Assembly (NCBI RefSeq): GCF_040869045.1
Contig: NC_090320.1
Span: 119,049,112 to 119,113,111, forward strand
Source of the DNA: Eurosta solidaginis
Taxonomy: Eukaryota > Arthropoda > Insecta > Diptera > Tephritidae
Direction of reading: 5' to 3'
DNA length: 64,000 bases
This document shows positions 9,801 through 21,539 of the stretch, in pieces. Within the stretch, counting starts at the first letter, position 1. Each line of letters opens with the position of its first letter. Both the position numbers and the translations under genes were made by a program. Under the pieces are notes generated by a model. It saw only the letters and a list, made by a program, of their open reading frames with translations. It was not told the DNA's origin and searched no databases.

Positions 9801-11040
9801 ATATTTTTTTGGTGCTTGGAAATGTCGGCAAAGTCTCTAATAAACCGCCTATAATAGCAAGCGAGTCCTAAAAATGAACGCAGTGATCTTAAAGATTTCG
9901 GTTCTTGATAGTTTAAAATAGCTTCTACTTTGCTAGGCGAGGTGCGAATCCCTTTCTCTGAAACAGTGAATCCTAGAAATTCTACTTCTTTTTGGAAGAA
10001 CTTGGATTTTTCCAAAGATACTCGCATTCCTGCGTCTGCTATCTTTTTTAATATTGAATCAACATGCTCGAGGTGAGAATGTACGTCTGGTGAAAAAATG
10101 ATAATATCATCGAGGTACACATGACAAATCTTCCCGATTCCCGTAAAATGTCGTCGATTGCTCTTTGGAAAATGCTCGGAGCATTGTTTAGCCCAAAAGG
10201 TAGCCGACAAAATTCGTATTTGCCGTTATTTATGTTGAAAGCCGTTTTGCACCTATCTTTTTCAAGTAAACGTATTTGGTGAAACCCTGATGTGAGATCC
10301 AAAGTGGTAAATATCGTTGATTTTCCTAAATTGGATAGGATCACCGAAGTGTCTGGAATAGGGGTTTTGTCGGAAACTGTGAACTCGTTTAATTTCCGGA
10401 AGTCGATGACCATCCTAAGTTTTTGATTCCCTTCTTCGTCTAAATCCCTCTTCGATACGACATGCACTGGTGAGTTATACGGCGAATATGACTTTCTGAT
10501 TATTCCGTCCTTAAGAAATGATTCTATCTCTTTATTTATAAAAGTTGCAGCAGATATGTGGTATGGATAGCTTCGTGAGTAAACTGGTCTCTCGTTTATG
10601 GTATCTAAGGTTGCTATTACCCACGTATTATAGGGAAGTGCCCTGTCGGGATAGGCGAATGTGGTAGAATTACTGTTTATGAGTGATTTTATATTGCAGG
10701 ACGCGAAGTTAGTACATACTTCGCTCATATTTATTTGTTGACATTGGAAATGGTTAAGTTTTTCTTTCCCACCTTTATGGAAAATTAATCCAACCTTTGT
10801 ATCTATTTTGGCTTCAATATCTTTTAACAGATCATACCCGATGATTCCGTCAAAGCTTTCTAACTGTGGCAAAATATAAAAAATTGCGGGTTTTCCTAAA
10901 ACGTAAATTTTGCATTTTTCTGATATATAGTTTATTCCATTGATAAATTTTACTTGAAAAGGAGCTTTAAACTGAACTATTACCTCTAAAAAGTTATGCT
11001 TTTTTACAAAGTTTTTTGATGTACCCGTACCTAGAAGAAT
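9797..11040 (-). pseudogene. Errantivirus-type protease and reverse transcriptase, frameshifted
   Basis: From about 11040 leftwards the protease reads LLGTGTSKNF, where most relatives have D-T-G: the codon at 11029-11031 is GGT, so the catalytic Asp is replaced by Gly. FDGIIGYDLLKDIEA follows. RT runs through the frame 10872-10048 (MVIDFRKLNEFT, TIFTTLDLTSGFHQIRL, FCRLPFGLNNAPSIFQ) and, after a frameshift between 10210 and 10048, continues with HVYLDDIIIFSPD (catalytic YLDD) and FLGFTVSEKGIRT. Both a frameshift and the protease active-site change are disabling. Confidence 0.85.
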
Positions 11041-12068
11041 ATTAAGCGTTTTTCCATTCCAAATCCTCCGCTTCTGAATACAAAGACTCGTTTTCTAGCA
11101 CGTTTATGCACTGAATTTTATTAAAAGGAGATTGAGTTGAAGTTTTATCAAGTGGCCTTTTGGAAAAGTTGTTTTGTTGGTGTAGTTGAGAGAAATTATT
11201 ATTAGGTGGGTAATTTAGCTGCTGATAATTAGCTCAATTATTTCGCTGGAAACCTACTTTCTGAGACTGATCGCGGCCTGTGCCACTCGCTAGATTATTT
11301 TTAAAGTCGCTATTCCTTCTTAAGCAAGAACTTCCGGGATCTACATCCATTGGTACGGTATTTTGAGTAGGATAACTTTGATATAGCTGACCAGGATGTA
11401 AGGTTACATTATTGAATCGTGATAATAACGTAGTAGGTCGTTGGATTTGTGGCAGTATAGCTGCTGCATACGTCTCTGCGAATTCGTATCTCTGCCGGAA
11501 ATTTAGAAAATTAGTTCGTTGTTACTATAGGTGATGATGTTCTTGTTTATGATTAATGTAAGTTGTTTGTCTACAGTGTCGTAGTACTCATGGATAGACA
11601 ACCGTCCCTGTCGCAAAGTGTTGAGTTGATTCTCTAATATATGTAGAGGACGCTTATCTGCGTATAATTGGTCTAATCTCGAAATTATAGCTTTAAAGTT
11701 AAGTGGTGTGTTGAAAGCGCTCAGGTTTTTATTAGCAACGGATGATATTTTATAAAGTAATATTCCCATTGCAATATAATAGGCTTCTGAGCCTTCGTTA
11801 AAAAAGCTAATGCAAATCTGGCCGCTTCCCTCCATGCCGGATACTCCGTCATAACACCTTTAAATTCGGGTAAGGACTTGATTAGACTTAGATCTGATTG
11901 CGTATTTTGGGTCCCTGGAACTATTGTCACTGGGGTATAACTTTCCGTTTTTTGTGGTACAATATTTTTAATAGCTTGCGTTAGCTCTAAAATTTTCTGT
12001 TCGAGGCCGCTCTGAACAGTCTCTACTGCGGCTTCTACTAAGCTAAGAACTGTATTTCTGTCCACCAT
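11041..12068 (-). pseudogene. Errantivirus-type gag, frameshifted
   Basis: Starts at ATG 12068 (MVDRNTVLSLVEAAVETVQ) with a helical N-terminus. The capsid core includes SLIKSLPEFKGVMTEYPAWR and, after a frameshift near 11830-11720, FNTPLNFKAIISRLDQLYAD and LRQGRLSIHEYYD, which is characteristic of gypsy/17.6-type Gag. Beyond 11503 the C-terminal part can be followed with stops, including a proline and Asp-rich PMDVDPGSS motif near 11340. No CCHC zinc knuckle is visible, as usual for this clade. Gag would assemble the particle. Confidence 0.8.
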
Positions 12069-13214
12069 TTTGGTGCTTTATGCTTCGATAAATAACTCTA
12101 ATACACTAGATTCACTACTAATATTAAGTATGATATAGTCTTATTATACACTTACAGGTTTTTATGCTTTAAAAAAAATGTTGAATCCGTTGTTGATGTC
12201 GATGATGTGTTTATTCCGCAAACATATGGCTGCGTCTCTAATGAATTGAAGTTTCTCCTAATGTGTAACGGTAGTTTTTAGGTGCTGTACCTTTACAGTA
12301 TGTATCGCTTGTTGTTTTTTGTTGTAGTTGTTTTGTATATTTTTTCGAAGTAATTTGTTTGCAAAGTTTTCAGGCAGCTGATTTGATTTCGGCACAATAG
12401 TAAAACATTAGTATCGTAAATTAATTTTGAAGCATTTTTAATCTTCGGCTTTAGTATGTAACTATTTCGATTTACTTGTGTTTTCCGATTTGTTTCTTAG
12501 TTCGAAGTATTTTCACATTAAAAATGTTTTATGCATTAATTAGCACATGATTTATTTCTCAAAAAATGTTTCTTCACAAGAAGTTTGTCTTCGCATGTGA
12601 AAATTATCTTTGCACACAACACAACGCAAATCTTTACGTTTATAGTTATTTTTATAGACTTCGTTTAGTAAACGATAACTTTGATGGTTTTGTCGAATTG
12701 TCTTAGGTTTGAAATTACACAAATTTTCTTTGCATAAGCTTTCTAAAAAAAATTATTCACATTTGTGTTTGTAAAGTACGTTTAATGGTTTTGAAGCATT
12801 TTTTATCTTCTCACTCACATAAAATTTGCGTATTTTATATTCGAAAATGTTCACATTTAATTTCGTAGAGTTCGCTACTCTTTTTATTCAAAAATGTTAA
12901 CATTAATTTTCGTAAAGTTGATTTAATCCTTTTGAAGCATTATATTTCTTCAAAACAGCATAATTTTACAGCGTTAATTTTTCCAATGTTTTTATTAAAT
13001 CTTCCCACTTGCAAAGTATTTATACAATTTTTTAATATTTTTGTATTGTTGTTTAAGGTCTTTGCTTTAACCATAGGAATGTTCGCATAAAAATAAACTT
13101 ATTTGCACTTATACTTTGGCGTCTTTGTTCGGCCAATTATTTTGCACAGTTCGAGTATAGAGTTTCCACGTAATTTTACATGTGTTTTTTTATCATAACT
13201 GTATGCATTTAATT

Positions 13215-13228
13215 GTTGTTGGGCGCCA
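13215..13228 (-). other. Primer binding site (tRNA-Lys-like) of the errantivirus-type element
   Basis: On the element strand TGGCGCCCAACAAC follows the 5' LTR directly. TGGCGCCC is the form that pairs with lysine tRNA 3' ends in gypsy-type elements and lentiviruses. Its position confirms element polarity and the LTR edge at 13229. Confidence 0.75.
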
Positions 13229-13590
13229 GATAACATAAGCCGTCTTGCTATAATAAATTTTTGATCTCTTTGTATCAGCGACAATTTTCGATTGCTATTT
13301 CTTGCTTCGAGCAATTTGATCTCTTTGTTTAAACAACAGTTTTTGATCCCTGTTTATTAATTAGCAAAGTCTGATCTCTTTGGTTGCTGGCTTATGTTGT
13401 TTTCACTTTTATTTAATTATCACTTGGTACACATTTCACAGAACTTAAGAACTATCCAAAATGTCACACCTTAAGTACTTTCTTGCGTACCAACTCTTCA
13501 GGTGGCTCGTGCTCTTGTTAAGTATTGTTGTTGTAATAATCGGCAGTTTTGGTTAAGTACTTTTTGATCGACCAATTTTTCAGGTGCACT
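13229..13590 (-). repeat. 5' LTR of the errantivirus-type element
   Basis: Partner of 7073-7412. It is longer because of a roughly 20-bp insertion (TTAAGTACTTTTTGATCGAC) before the last shared block; this resembles a nearby TTAAGTACTTTCTTGCG, so it may be a local duplication. It ends at GGTGCACT (13590), after which similarity to the left LTR flank stops apart from CGT. Confidence 0.85.
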
Positions 13591-14270
13591 CGTGACTTAG
13601 TTGTTGTTGTTTTGCTTGCTATGAAGAGTTCGTATGCAAAGCTTGTACGTACATACGGGCGTGTATTATATGTGCATATGTAAGCACTAAATTGAGAAAT
13701 ACCAAGTAACGTAAATATGTAAGTACATAGATTATATGTGGGTGAACAAATTCATGGCATATTAAGCTATCATAACTTACACAGAACAACTATGATCGCA
13801 GGCTTTGGGTCGTCGTACGTTTGCGTTGCACAAAGATTGTTGAGTATGTGAGACGAGGCAAAGGCGCGAGCAAGTGTGGCGACAATGAGGATAAGTTGTG
13901 GCAAACTTTGCACAAGAGCTACTCATTTCATGCGCTTGGGGTGAGAAACCAAATTTGAAATTTGTAGCTTCTATTGGTTGTACAAAATATGATGGCGAAA
14001 AAGTGGCTGCGTCGGGGGATTTTTCCTACGCAACCGTACGTCATCATTTGAAAGGTCACGCAGTTTTCGGTGGTGGTAGCTTGGAGCTCTTTCCACTGGT
14101 TATTTTTATGCATGGTCGAAAAACGTTAATGAAATCTCTTCTTGCTTTAGCAACATTAAGTCGGTAGATCTAAAATTTAGTAAGCTTTTGAGAGATTTCT
14201 TGGAGAAAAGCTTAATATAAATAAATATATATTTTTACGCAGTTATGTGCGTTTAATTTCAATACTTCCG
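13591..14270. other. Unassigned sequence right of the errantivirus-type element
   Basis: Mixed-composition DNA with scattered ATGTA/TACAT words. An 89-codon plus-strand frame at 13898-14167 and a 61-codon minus-strand frame overlap one another. Neither has recognisable motifs, and overlap on opposite strands argues that at least one is chance. Confidence 0.45.
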
Positions 14271-16640
14271 CCAATAGACCATTGAGCGACTTTTAGGACC
14301 ACGAATTAGGCTTATAACAAAATAAGTTAAAACTAATAATGATCTAAACTTACCAATTTATTAGGTTTAATTTAATAAAAAAACTCACTTAATGTTTCAC
14401 CACTACCGCTCACAATAAAAAACTCACTTGGCGGAACTGTACCGCTGCCAACGATTGCAATTTTGCTAATGATTTCTACAAATGGCGCCCCACGCCGTCA
14501 TGCGTTAAAACAAAATTCCACCATTATTGCGACTGCGCAGTGGAACGGCACCGTTATATCGCATGATTTAACTGTGGTTGCCCATGGTGGAACCACACAA
14601 GGTGGTAGCCACTGCGCCGGAAGTTGATGTGTCAAATCCCATAAAAAGCTACGAGTCAGCTGTCACCTTTTATAGTTACGCCACATTGGTTGCCGTTATT
14701 GGGAATTTTCCCACACCATTGGATTCTTGGCGATGCCACCCGCGCGAAATTAACGAAAATTTGTTTTAACCACCCTAGACAAACAAGAGTGAGGGTGAAT
14801 CCTAATCCTTTTCCTATTAACCAACCTCCTACCACCAGTCAGTAGGGCGTTCAGAATGTGAATCTCCCAAGCGAACCATAAAAAACCTGCTTCGCTTCCA
14901 AAACCTGGCGATGAAGCGAACAGGAAACCGGTTCACCCGTACAGAGCCACTTCCAGGAACCTCCGAGGTCAGTTAACGTGGGTAACGACTCACCCCTAAG
15001 ATAAGAGGTCAAAGTTCTACCGCGAAGTTAGCCGGGCAACAGAAAGTACATCCAAAGAAAAGTTAATTGAAAAAAAAGGTAAATTAATTTTGTTTCCTAG
15101 TTGAAAGGCTTTGCGGCAGCTGGACATTTGTTATGGAGAACTCGTCAAAACTCCGTATGTTATTTTCTAGTGGTTATCGCCGCCACAGAAAGGCTAAAAA
15201 AAATTATGTATGTAGACATTTTGATAAAGGGGAACTCGACCAAACTCCGTAAGGCTAGTCCAACCCAAGTTTGGACTGCCCTGCTGTTCACGGTTCTCCG
15301 CGTGTGAACGTTCTATGAAATCGTTGCTCGGGGAAAATACTGGGCGAGGTGTCCCCGACTGCCAAACGCCCAGACGGGGTAAGAAAAAATCAAATTTGTA
15401 GAGTTAAAAAAAGTCGATTTGTAAACAGGGAAAAATTGAGTAAATTGCTACTTGAGTATTAGTGTTATAAAGGAAAACTTCCATCTAAAGGAAACGCATA
15501 GGGCAGTTAGGGGTAAAAAAAAAGGTCAGAAGGTCTGAGACTGGTTGGGGCCACTAGGGTGAGCTCCAGACACACACAGTTTGGTCCCAGCACACCCAGC
15601 CGCAACAAAGGGGTGGTCTCCAGGGGATCACCCCTGGGACTTGCTGGGGGTGTTGGGCCTACCGTCCACTTAAACTGGATACCCCTCCTGCGTCCGCTGC
15701 AATGAAAAGAGCGGTTTCGAAAGCCACTCCCCAGACTGGCGGGACAGGAAACGGTGCCGTTTGGAATCCCAGCTCAACCCGTCGCAATCCAGGTGGTATT
15801 CTAGGGCACCACCTGAGACGTGGGATGAGCTGGGGTCCTTGTAGTACCCACACACACACCCATTCATACCAGACAACACATATTCGGTATGAAAAATTGA
15901 AAAAAGAAATTATAAAATTTAAAAGAAAAAAAATCAAACCCAATTAGCGGACATAAATATTGCCAAAGCCGACTACGGACATCATCACATCATCCGGACA
16001 ACCTGATCCGCCCAACCATCTCACCACAACGCAGGTGGCTGCTCCTACGGCTGCTCCTAAGACTGGTGGGATGGTCAACTTCAGGTGCCATGTTGGGCGC
16101 TATCTGTTATGGTATCGCATCTACAATGGATCAGCAAGGAAGGCAGTCTGCATGATCTAGTGGTGCACTATGGCTAGTCATGTCGGCTGGGCGGAGTTCT
16201 TGCCAACCTTGTGGTCCTGCTCCATAAACAGAAAAAAGGTCATATCATGCCTTAAAAAAACCGACAGAAGCGCAGAGACGACTCAAAACGCTTATAATCT
16301 CAAAATAAAACGGCATCCGGTCGAACCAGATGCCACGGACAGGCCGTTAAAACATTCAAATTGAAAACGGAATTTGAACTTCAAAAAAACTAAACGAAAA
16401 AAATGGAAACCAATTTAACCGAACCGGAAATGACCGGTTACTAAACGCAGAAACAAAACAATAAAAAACAAAAATGAAAAGGAGAACAAACAAGAAAGGC
16501 CGAATATACATAGGGGGCGCCGCGGCTGTTGTTGCGACGCCCCGTGCTTAACCCACCATCAAATCCATGGCCACCGACGCACCTATATTTCGTTGGCCCC
16601 TTACCTGAAATACCTAAGTGCCTTCTAAATAAATAAAGCC
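14271..16640. other. GC-richer block, possibly the 5' region of a decayed retroelement
   Basis: Composition is clearly more GC-rich than neighbours, with many CCACC, GGGGTG and CACACA words and a poly-A-rich interior (15900-16490). Open frames on both strands (15659-15943 minus, 15702-15947 plus, 15960-16364 plus) are short and overlapping. A similar phrase, GGxGAACTCGxCxAAACTCC, occurs near 15135 and 15230. It has the look of a LINE 5' UTR/ORF1 region, but I cannot match a family. I claim no gene. Confidence 0.4.
15620..15637. repeat. Perfect GC-rich hairpin
   Basis: CCAGGGG (15620-15626), loop ATCA, CCCCTGG (15631-15637): a perfect 7-bp stem with a 4-nt loop in the GC-rich block, preceded by GGGGTGGT and followed by CTGGGGGTG. 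Likely a structured leader element if transcribed. No family is assigned. Confidence 0.6.
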
Positions 16641-17725
16641 ATCAGCATTCCCATTATTACAAGACATTTACAATTCATTATCAATGTAACTTATAATTAA
16701 GCGCAATCGTTATCTATTAGTCTCAACTTAAAGCAAAAAGGAAGTTTATTGACAAGAGCATAATTGAAGGAAGGTTTAAAGTTTCTCTGAATTTAGGACG
16801 TTTATTCTTTAATGCTCTTATTTTATACATAAATTAGATTGTCTATGGAAGAATAAATTTATCTTAAACTGTCCGCTTAGAACTAACCAAAAGTAAGAAA
16901 AAAAAATCTCCAAGGGACTCATCCGTTGATCCTTTCCCTTTATACGAGATAATTCAAAAGTTCCCATAAGTGGGTCAATATTTCAAAATAACATGAGGCA
17001 TAAGGGCGGTGTGCGTTAAAAAAAAAATGCTAAGCCATACCCTAATCTTCGCAACCAAAAGTAGCAGATAGTTTACTGATATTATTTTATCATTTAACCT
17101 CGTTGGTAAAGTGATAGTAGGACCTACAGTTTTATCTAATTACCGAATGAAGCTTTATAATTTATTTGTTGTAGCTACTCTTCCTTTTCCCCCTTTTTAT
17201 TATTTAGTTTACTTTTTCCTCTTATTTATTTATCGGGTCATTTGATCTACTCCTTTATTAGTAGGATGCATTTATTTTGAATTAATTGTTATTTTAATTT
17301 AATTAGATTTTCAATTAATTTAGTGGGATTTGGATTATTTTAAAAATTTTATTTATTTTTCTTTTTATTTTACTTTCTTTATATCTAACATTTTATGATT
17401 ACCAATGGGTGTACACATACATGCTCATATATGTATGTAAATATATATATATGGATATATATAAATCCTTTTATTTTATTTTTTTGAAAGTGGTAGGAAA
17501 AAAAAACAATACCAGCTACTATGCAAAATAAGCGCAGCGCCTCGTAACCAACGCGGCCTTGCGTGCAACCAATACGTCCCTGCGCAAATTTGGGTATGGA
17601 TATGCTAATTATATACTTAAGATAGGCAGTTTTATAATGGCTTTTGAGTTTTTAAAGTAACGAAACTGTCTAACATATATGCGATACAATTTCGTTTCTC
17701 TCTGTGCATGCATGTACATTAGGGT
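16641..17725. other. AT-rich intergenic sequence
   Basis: Long T-rich tracts and a TA microsatellite near 17430-17465. No ORF above 60 codons with recognisable content, no repeats shared with the rest of the window, and no RNA gene that I can see. Confidence 0.5.
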
Positions 17726-17737
17726 GTCCCTTATATT

Positions 17738-17753
17738 AACGAAATATTTCGTT
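17738..17753. repeat. Perfect 16-bp palindrome beside TTAGGGTGTCCC
   Basis: AACGAAATATTTCGTT is fully self-complementary. It follows TTAGGGTGTCCC (about 17719-17730), which resembles a DNA-transposon end, and lies about 230 bp beyond the 3' end of the minus-strand transposase-like gene. I found no inverted partner of TTAGGGTGTCCC to the right of that gene, so an element boundary is only a suggestion. Confidence 0.4.
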
Positions 17754-17978
17754 TTGCAATTATCAAAACGCATACCCTCTAACTCGGTTCAGTATACAAA
17801 CCTCTGCTTAAATAACAAATTTTAACTTTCCACGTAAACTTTAACCCGTGCCGACAGGGCCTCAAAAATAGCAGTTTCTTTCTTCATCTAGTAGCTAGAT
17901 CAACGAAAATGTTCATTGCTTTGTTTAATAATAGAAATTTGTATTAAAGATTGTTTAATTTAAATATTGTTAATAGGA

Positions 17979-20312
17979 TTACTCAGAACATTTTCTTTTT
18001 AAAGTCTGTTTTTTACAATCTGGATACATATCTCTATGTTCTTGCACACAGCGTAAAAGGAACTGCTTTTGTTCTTCTTCTGCGGTTATCAAACCATGAA
18101 AGTCTTACATAAGTTTAACAGCTCTTTCAGCTGTGTCATTAACTGCTTTTAAGCACAAAATCTTCTTTTTTGCTTCTATATAGGCCACGTTTTTTTCCCA
18201 CGAAGATATATTTTCCTGAAGGAAACTGCAGTCAACTTTTAGCCTCGAAAATATATTTTTGCTTCTAATAGTGATGAAATCACTCAAAGATTTTTCTAAA
18301 ACAAGAACAAAAGTTTAGCGTGTAGTAAATAGTGAGCATAGCTTAATACATATGAATAAATATTCACCATATAAAGATATCGACGTTTCATCCTTCGATG
18401 GAACGTATCTCTTTCCGGAATCATCAAAGCTTTCTCTTTTTAAGTTAATTACAATGTTCTTCTTGGTTTGTTCATCAACGTCTTCGTCAAAAATTGATAG
18501 CAGGGTTATTTCTTCTGATAAATACCACAGGTGGTGACTGAATTTTCCTAAAGCTGCTTTGGAAATCAACTTGTCAACTCTTTCGTAATCCTTCAGGGTC
18601 TTTAAAAAGAGTAAGTCTTGATTCGGCGCTTTTACTGCTAAACTGCATCTTAGCCAGGGCTTAACATAAACTGTCACAATGAATAAAGAAATATCTCTAA
18701 GCGCTTGTTCGTCCTTGACGCTCATTTTAAATTGAGACTGCAACAAACATATCTTTATAGAGTAAATAGCTCTTGCCATCCACCGAGCTTGATGCAATGC
18801 GCCTGGAGGTCTGATTTTAATTTTATTCTCAGAGGTTCCTCCCAAAAAAATAATAGCTAGTTCAATCAGTTCCCGATAATCATCTCGTACAATTGACTTC
18901 TCCAGTTCGTTGTAATAAAACTCCACCAATTCATTTATCATCGTCTCACAAAAGTGTTGTTTTACGAAATTAGAGCAGGGTTCGATAGCATTAGGATTAA
19001 TATTCTTCCAATTATCTTTGAACTTTTTAAATAGTGGAATCTCGGGACTGGTACTGTCCTCTTGGATTTTAGTTTGAAATACAATTTTGAGCACAAGTTC
19101 GTAAACATGATGACCACAAGCAAAAAGTAACAATTCTCTTTCTAATGCTTGCTCCAAAAGCACACAAGCTCCATTCAAGCGACCTGTATTAGATGATGTC
19201 GTATCACAGCACATTATTTGTACCTTATCATTAAGGTTCCAATCATTTAGCGTATTTAGTACTGCATTTGCTTGATTTTTGCCGGAAGAGCTCTCTAATT
19301 TCGGGACTGCAAGAATTTGTTCTTTCTCTTCAAACGAAATAACGATTGGCAAGCGTTCTTCTTTAGAGCTTTTTACGTTGAGACTAGGTAACAGTTTTCC
19401 ATCCCAATGAATAGCAACAACTTCGGGTATGTTATTCTGAAAATCAGATTTAATGGATTCTGCTCTATGTTTTCTCATTTGCGTTCGAATGCGTTGAATA
19501 GAGGATTTGTTGATTGGGTAATCGTCACAGTTAAGACCTAGTGCTTCCACTACAGCTTGAACTACATAAACAGAATCTCGAATGCTGAGTTGACATCTGT
19601 CTAAAGTCGCAACCAATTTTGGCGTGATGAAATTTTTTCTTCCTCTTTTTGCTACTGCACTGAAAGAACGAGTTGATTGAGAAGTGGAAGGAGTCGGTTC
19701 GTTCAGACTTTCTTCAGAGCTTGCAGATTGGTCATGTAATTCTGTATGTGTCATATCCTTGTAAGCAGCAACAGATGTCGATACGGCATCTGAGGGCATT
19801 TGTTTTAATCTATATTTCTCTTTTGCTAGTTGTCTTAACCTTGCCTTTTCTTCAATTACAGCCAACTTTTTGTCTACACCCAGAGCCAGGCCTCTCTGTT
19901 TACGTAAGAATACTTTATCTTCTTCTATTTTAATTCTGTTGAGAGCATCAGCATGTGCGATATCGAATAAATTATCCAAATCCTGTTGAAACTCCTCCTC
20001 GCGACCTTTATAAAAATCCGGTATCTTTTTACAATTTTTTTGCAGCTCTCGCCAGAACTGATAAAGATCCACAATTTTTTTAACACAATTAGGGAAAGCT
20101 CTGGTGGGTATTCTAGCTTTTTCCCAGAATATAATGAACTCCCGAGCCACAAGATTTGCACTTTCACTAATATTTAACTTTATTTCGCGAATGTTGAAAA
20201 ACAGAACCGCAAGAATTTGACGATTCGACGGTAATTTTGCGCCTGTTATTTGGTGATTAATCTCACCCACCAGAAATATACTGTTTTTATTGCTTCTTAG
20301 TTCCACTGACAT
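17979..20312 (-). pseudogene. Transposase-like gene (RNase H-fold, possibly hAT-like) with two in-frame stops
   Basis: One frame runs 778 codons from ATG 20312 to TAA 17979-17981, interrupted only by TAA at 18315-18317 and by TAA just after VKLM (18105-18107). N-terminal motifs are KLPSNRQILAVLFFNIREIK and FWEKARIPTRAF, then a charged Lys/Glu coiled region and a Ser-rich linker. The C-terminal half looks like a transposase core: VAIHWDGKLLP (Asp), IMCCDTTSSNTGRLNGAC (Asp), ACGHHVYELVLK (C..H), GALHQARWMARAIYS (RW) and HLWYLSEE (possible Glu). The end keeps VNDTAERAVKLM and EEQKQFLLRCVQEH. I recognise this as a widespread unnamed invertebrate family. hAT kinship is inferred from motif order only. 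Both stops could each be a single substitution, so inactivation looks recent. Confidence 0.6.
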
Positions 20313-21100
20313 TTTCGAAATGAAAAACCCGACAACTCAAGAATAATAATCCGTGCACGTCTTATTTGAACGAACAGTTATGTAGAAATTTTTTCTATTA
20401 ATAAGAAACGCCACCAAATCAGTTGGCCTAATATTATCAAATTGTTTTTATTTGGAAAAAGCTAGCGTATTAGGGAAAACAGATTCAAGACGACAACGAC
20501 GGTGCGGCATCTGTCAAATTATTTTTACACATGTTCTTATGGGGAGGAATTTTTTGGGTACGACACGACAAAGCGGCAATTAATCATGAATGCCGCTGTC
20601 GCTAGATTAGATCTATTTATATTTTGACAGGCGACGGTCGTGGCGTCCTTTTTTCTTTTTGTGAATAAAAACCAAAATAAATGCAAATAGCCTTAAATAT
20701 GTGTTGAAATTGATTTGTTATAAATTTTTTTAACACATGCAATACTTTTTTCTAAATTTTTTGTTGTTGTTTGAGCTAATGCAGAACTGTCGTTGTCGCT
20801 TTCATTATAATCAGTCGTCGGTGCTTGGCGGCAATTATCGTCAAGCTTCAGTTTTTCGCCGTTGTCGTTCGCAGTCGTCGTTTTGAATGTAGCCGGGCTA
20901 TATTTCTGTATAAAGCTGCACTGCGTTGCGTTGTTGTTCTAATACAGAAGGTGGCGCCACTGACGGATGAACATTTAACATGAAAATTTAATAACAATGT
21001 GATCCATATGGAACAATTTGTTGTTTCGAAAGAGCATTTGCGTGGTATTTGGTGGTATTTGGCTTTCAAAGAGTTCTTTTGCCAGTAAAATTGCCTTTTT
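20313..21100. other. Spacer upstream of the transposase-like gene
   Basis: No convincing ORF. Contains several CGACAACGAC-type words and a possible short inverted-repeat element at 20489-20648. The 88-codon minus-strand frame at 20848-21114 shows no recognisable motif. Confidence 0.45.
20489..20648. mobile_element. Possible short MITE-like inverted-repeat element
   Basis: About 30 bp at 20489-20518 (starting GACGACAACGAC, ending CTGTCAAA) are imperfectly complementary to 20622-20648 (TTTTGACAG, then GCGACGGTCGTGGCGTCC). The arms match in blocks, not throughout, and no target-site duplication is evident. It could be chance similarity among GAC-rich words. Confidence 0.3.
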
Positions 21101-21500
21101 TTGTCTTTTTCCATAGAAAATCGAGTCCTACGGGGAGGGTTTGAACCCGCACCCGCAAAAGAGTTTGTAGTTAGAAAGGAGTATGAAAATACGAATCGTA
21201 GGGAAGAAAGTTATATTGCATTAGTAGAAACTGACGCAATAACAGTCGAGAATATAATGCAGCAAAAAAGAATGTATATAGAGTGGGATACCTGTGTCGC
21301 CTACAGCAAGCGATTGTACAAATAAAGTGGCTTGTAGCAAATGTGCTGGATCTCACGACATTAAGGAATGTACATAAAGTACGATTAAATGTGTTAACTG
21401 TTGTGAACTGGTGAAAAAGAAAGTGATTGACGTAGATGTCAATCATCACGCTTTCAGTGAAGACTGTCCACGTACAAAAAACACGCGGAGTTAAAAAATA
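21101..21500 (+). pseudogene. LINE ORF1 C-terminal fragment with CCHC zinc knuckles
   Basis: The first frame reads up to YIEWDTCVAYSKRLYK and ends at 21325. In a shifted frame from about 21333 a zinc knuckle CSKCAGSHDIKECT is followed, after a TAG/TAA-type break, by a second Cys/His set (CVNCC ... NHHAFSEDCP). Two knuckles in ORF1 are usual for jockey/I/R1-like LINEs, where ORF1 binds the element RNA. Frameshift and stop abolish the protein. Confidence 0.6.
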
Positions 21501-21539
21501 AAGTGCGCGTTTAGCAACGAGCATTACATGAATCTAACT

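Larger units (their letters stand above)
7073..13590 (-). mobile_element. Gypsy (errantivirus-type) LTR retrotransposon, env-less and decayed
   Basis: Two LTRs in direct orientation (7073-7412 and 13229-13590) bound a 6.5-kb minus-strand element. The order is 5' LTR, PBS, gag (from 12068), protease, RT, RNase H, integrase (to about 8107), then about 690 bp to the 3' LTR. The spacing after integrase is too short for the env gene usual in this clade. Clade assignment rests on the gag, on the RGENGHV-type connection between RT and RNase H, and on the integrase. I could not find a target-site duplication; flanks are ACAA on the left and CGTG on the right. That suggests recombination or misplaced edges. 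Many frameshifts and stops show it is dead. Confidence 0.88.

Noticed and set aside
13898..14167. 89-codon frame as a possible small gene
   Set aside because: No motif, no plausible context, and an overlapping opposite-strand frame of similar length.
15659..15947. Overlapping plus and minus frames in the GC-rich block
   Set aside because: GC-rich sequence has few stops by chance; three frames compete and none shows a domain.
17050..17380. Possible nuclear mitochondrial insertion (T-rich, TTTATT-rich)
   Set aside because: No recognisable mitochondrial gene or tRNA; composition alone is not evidence.
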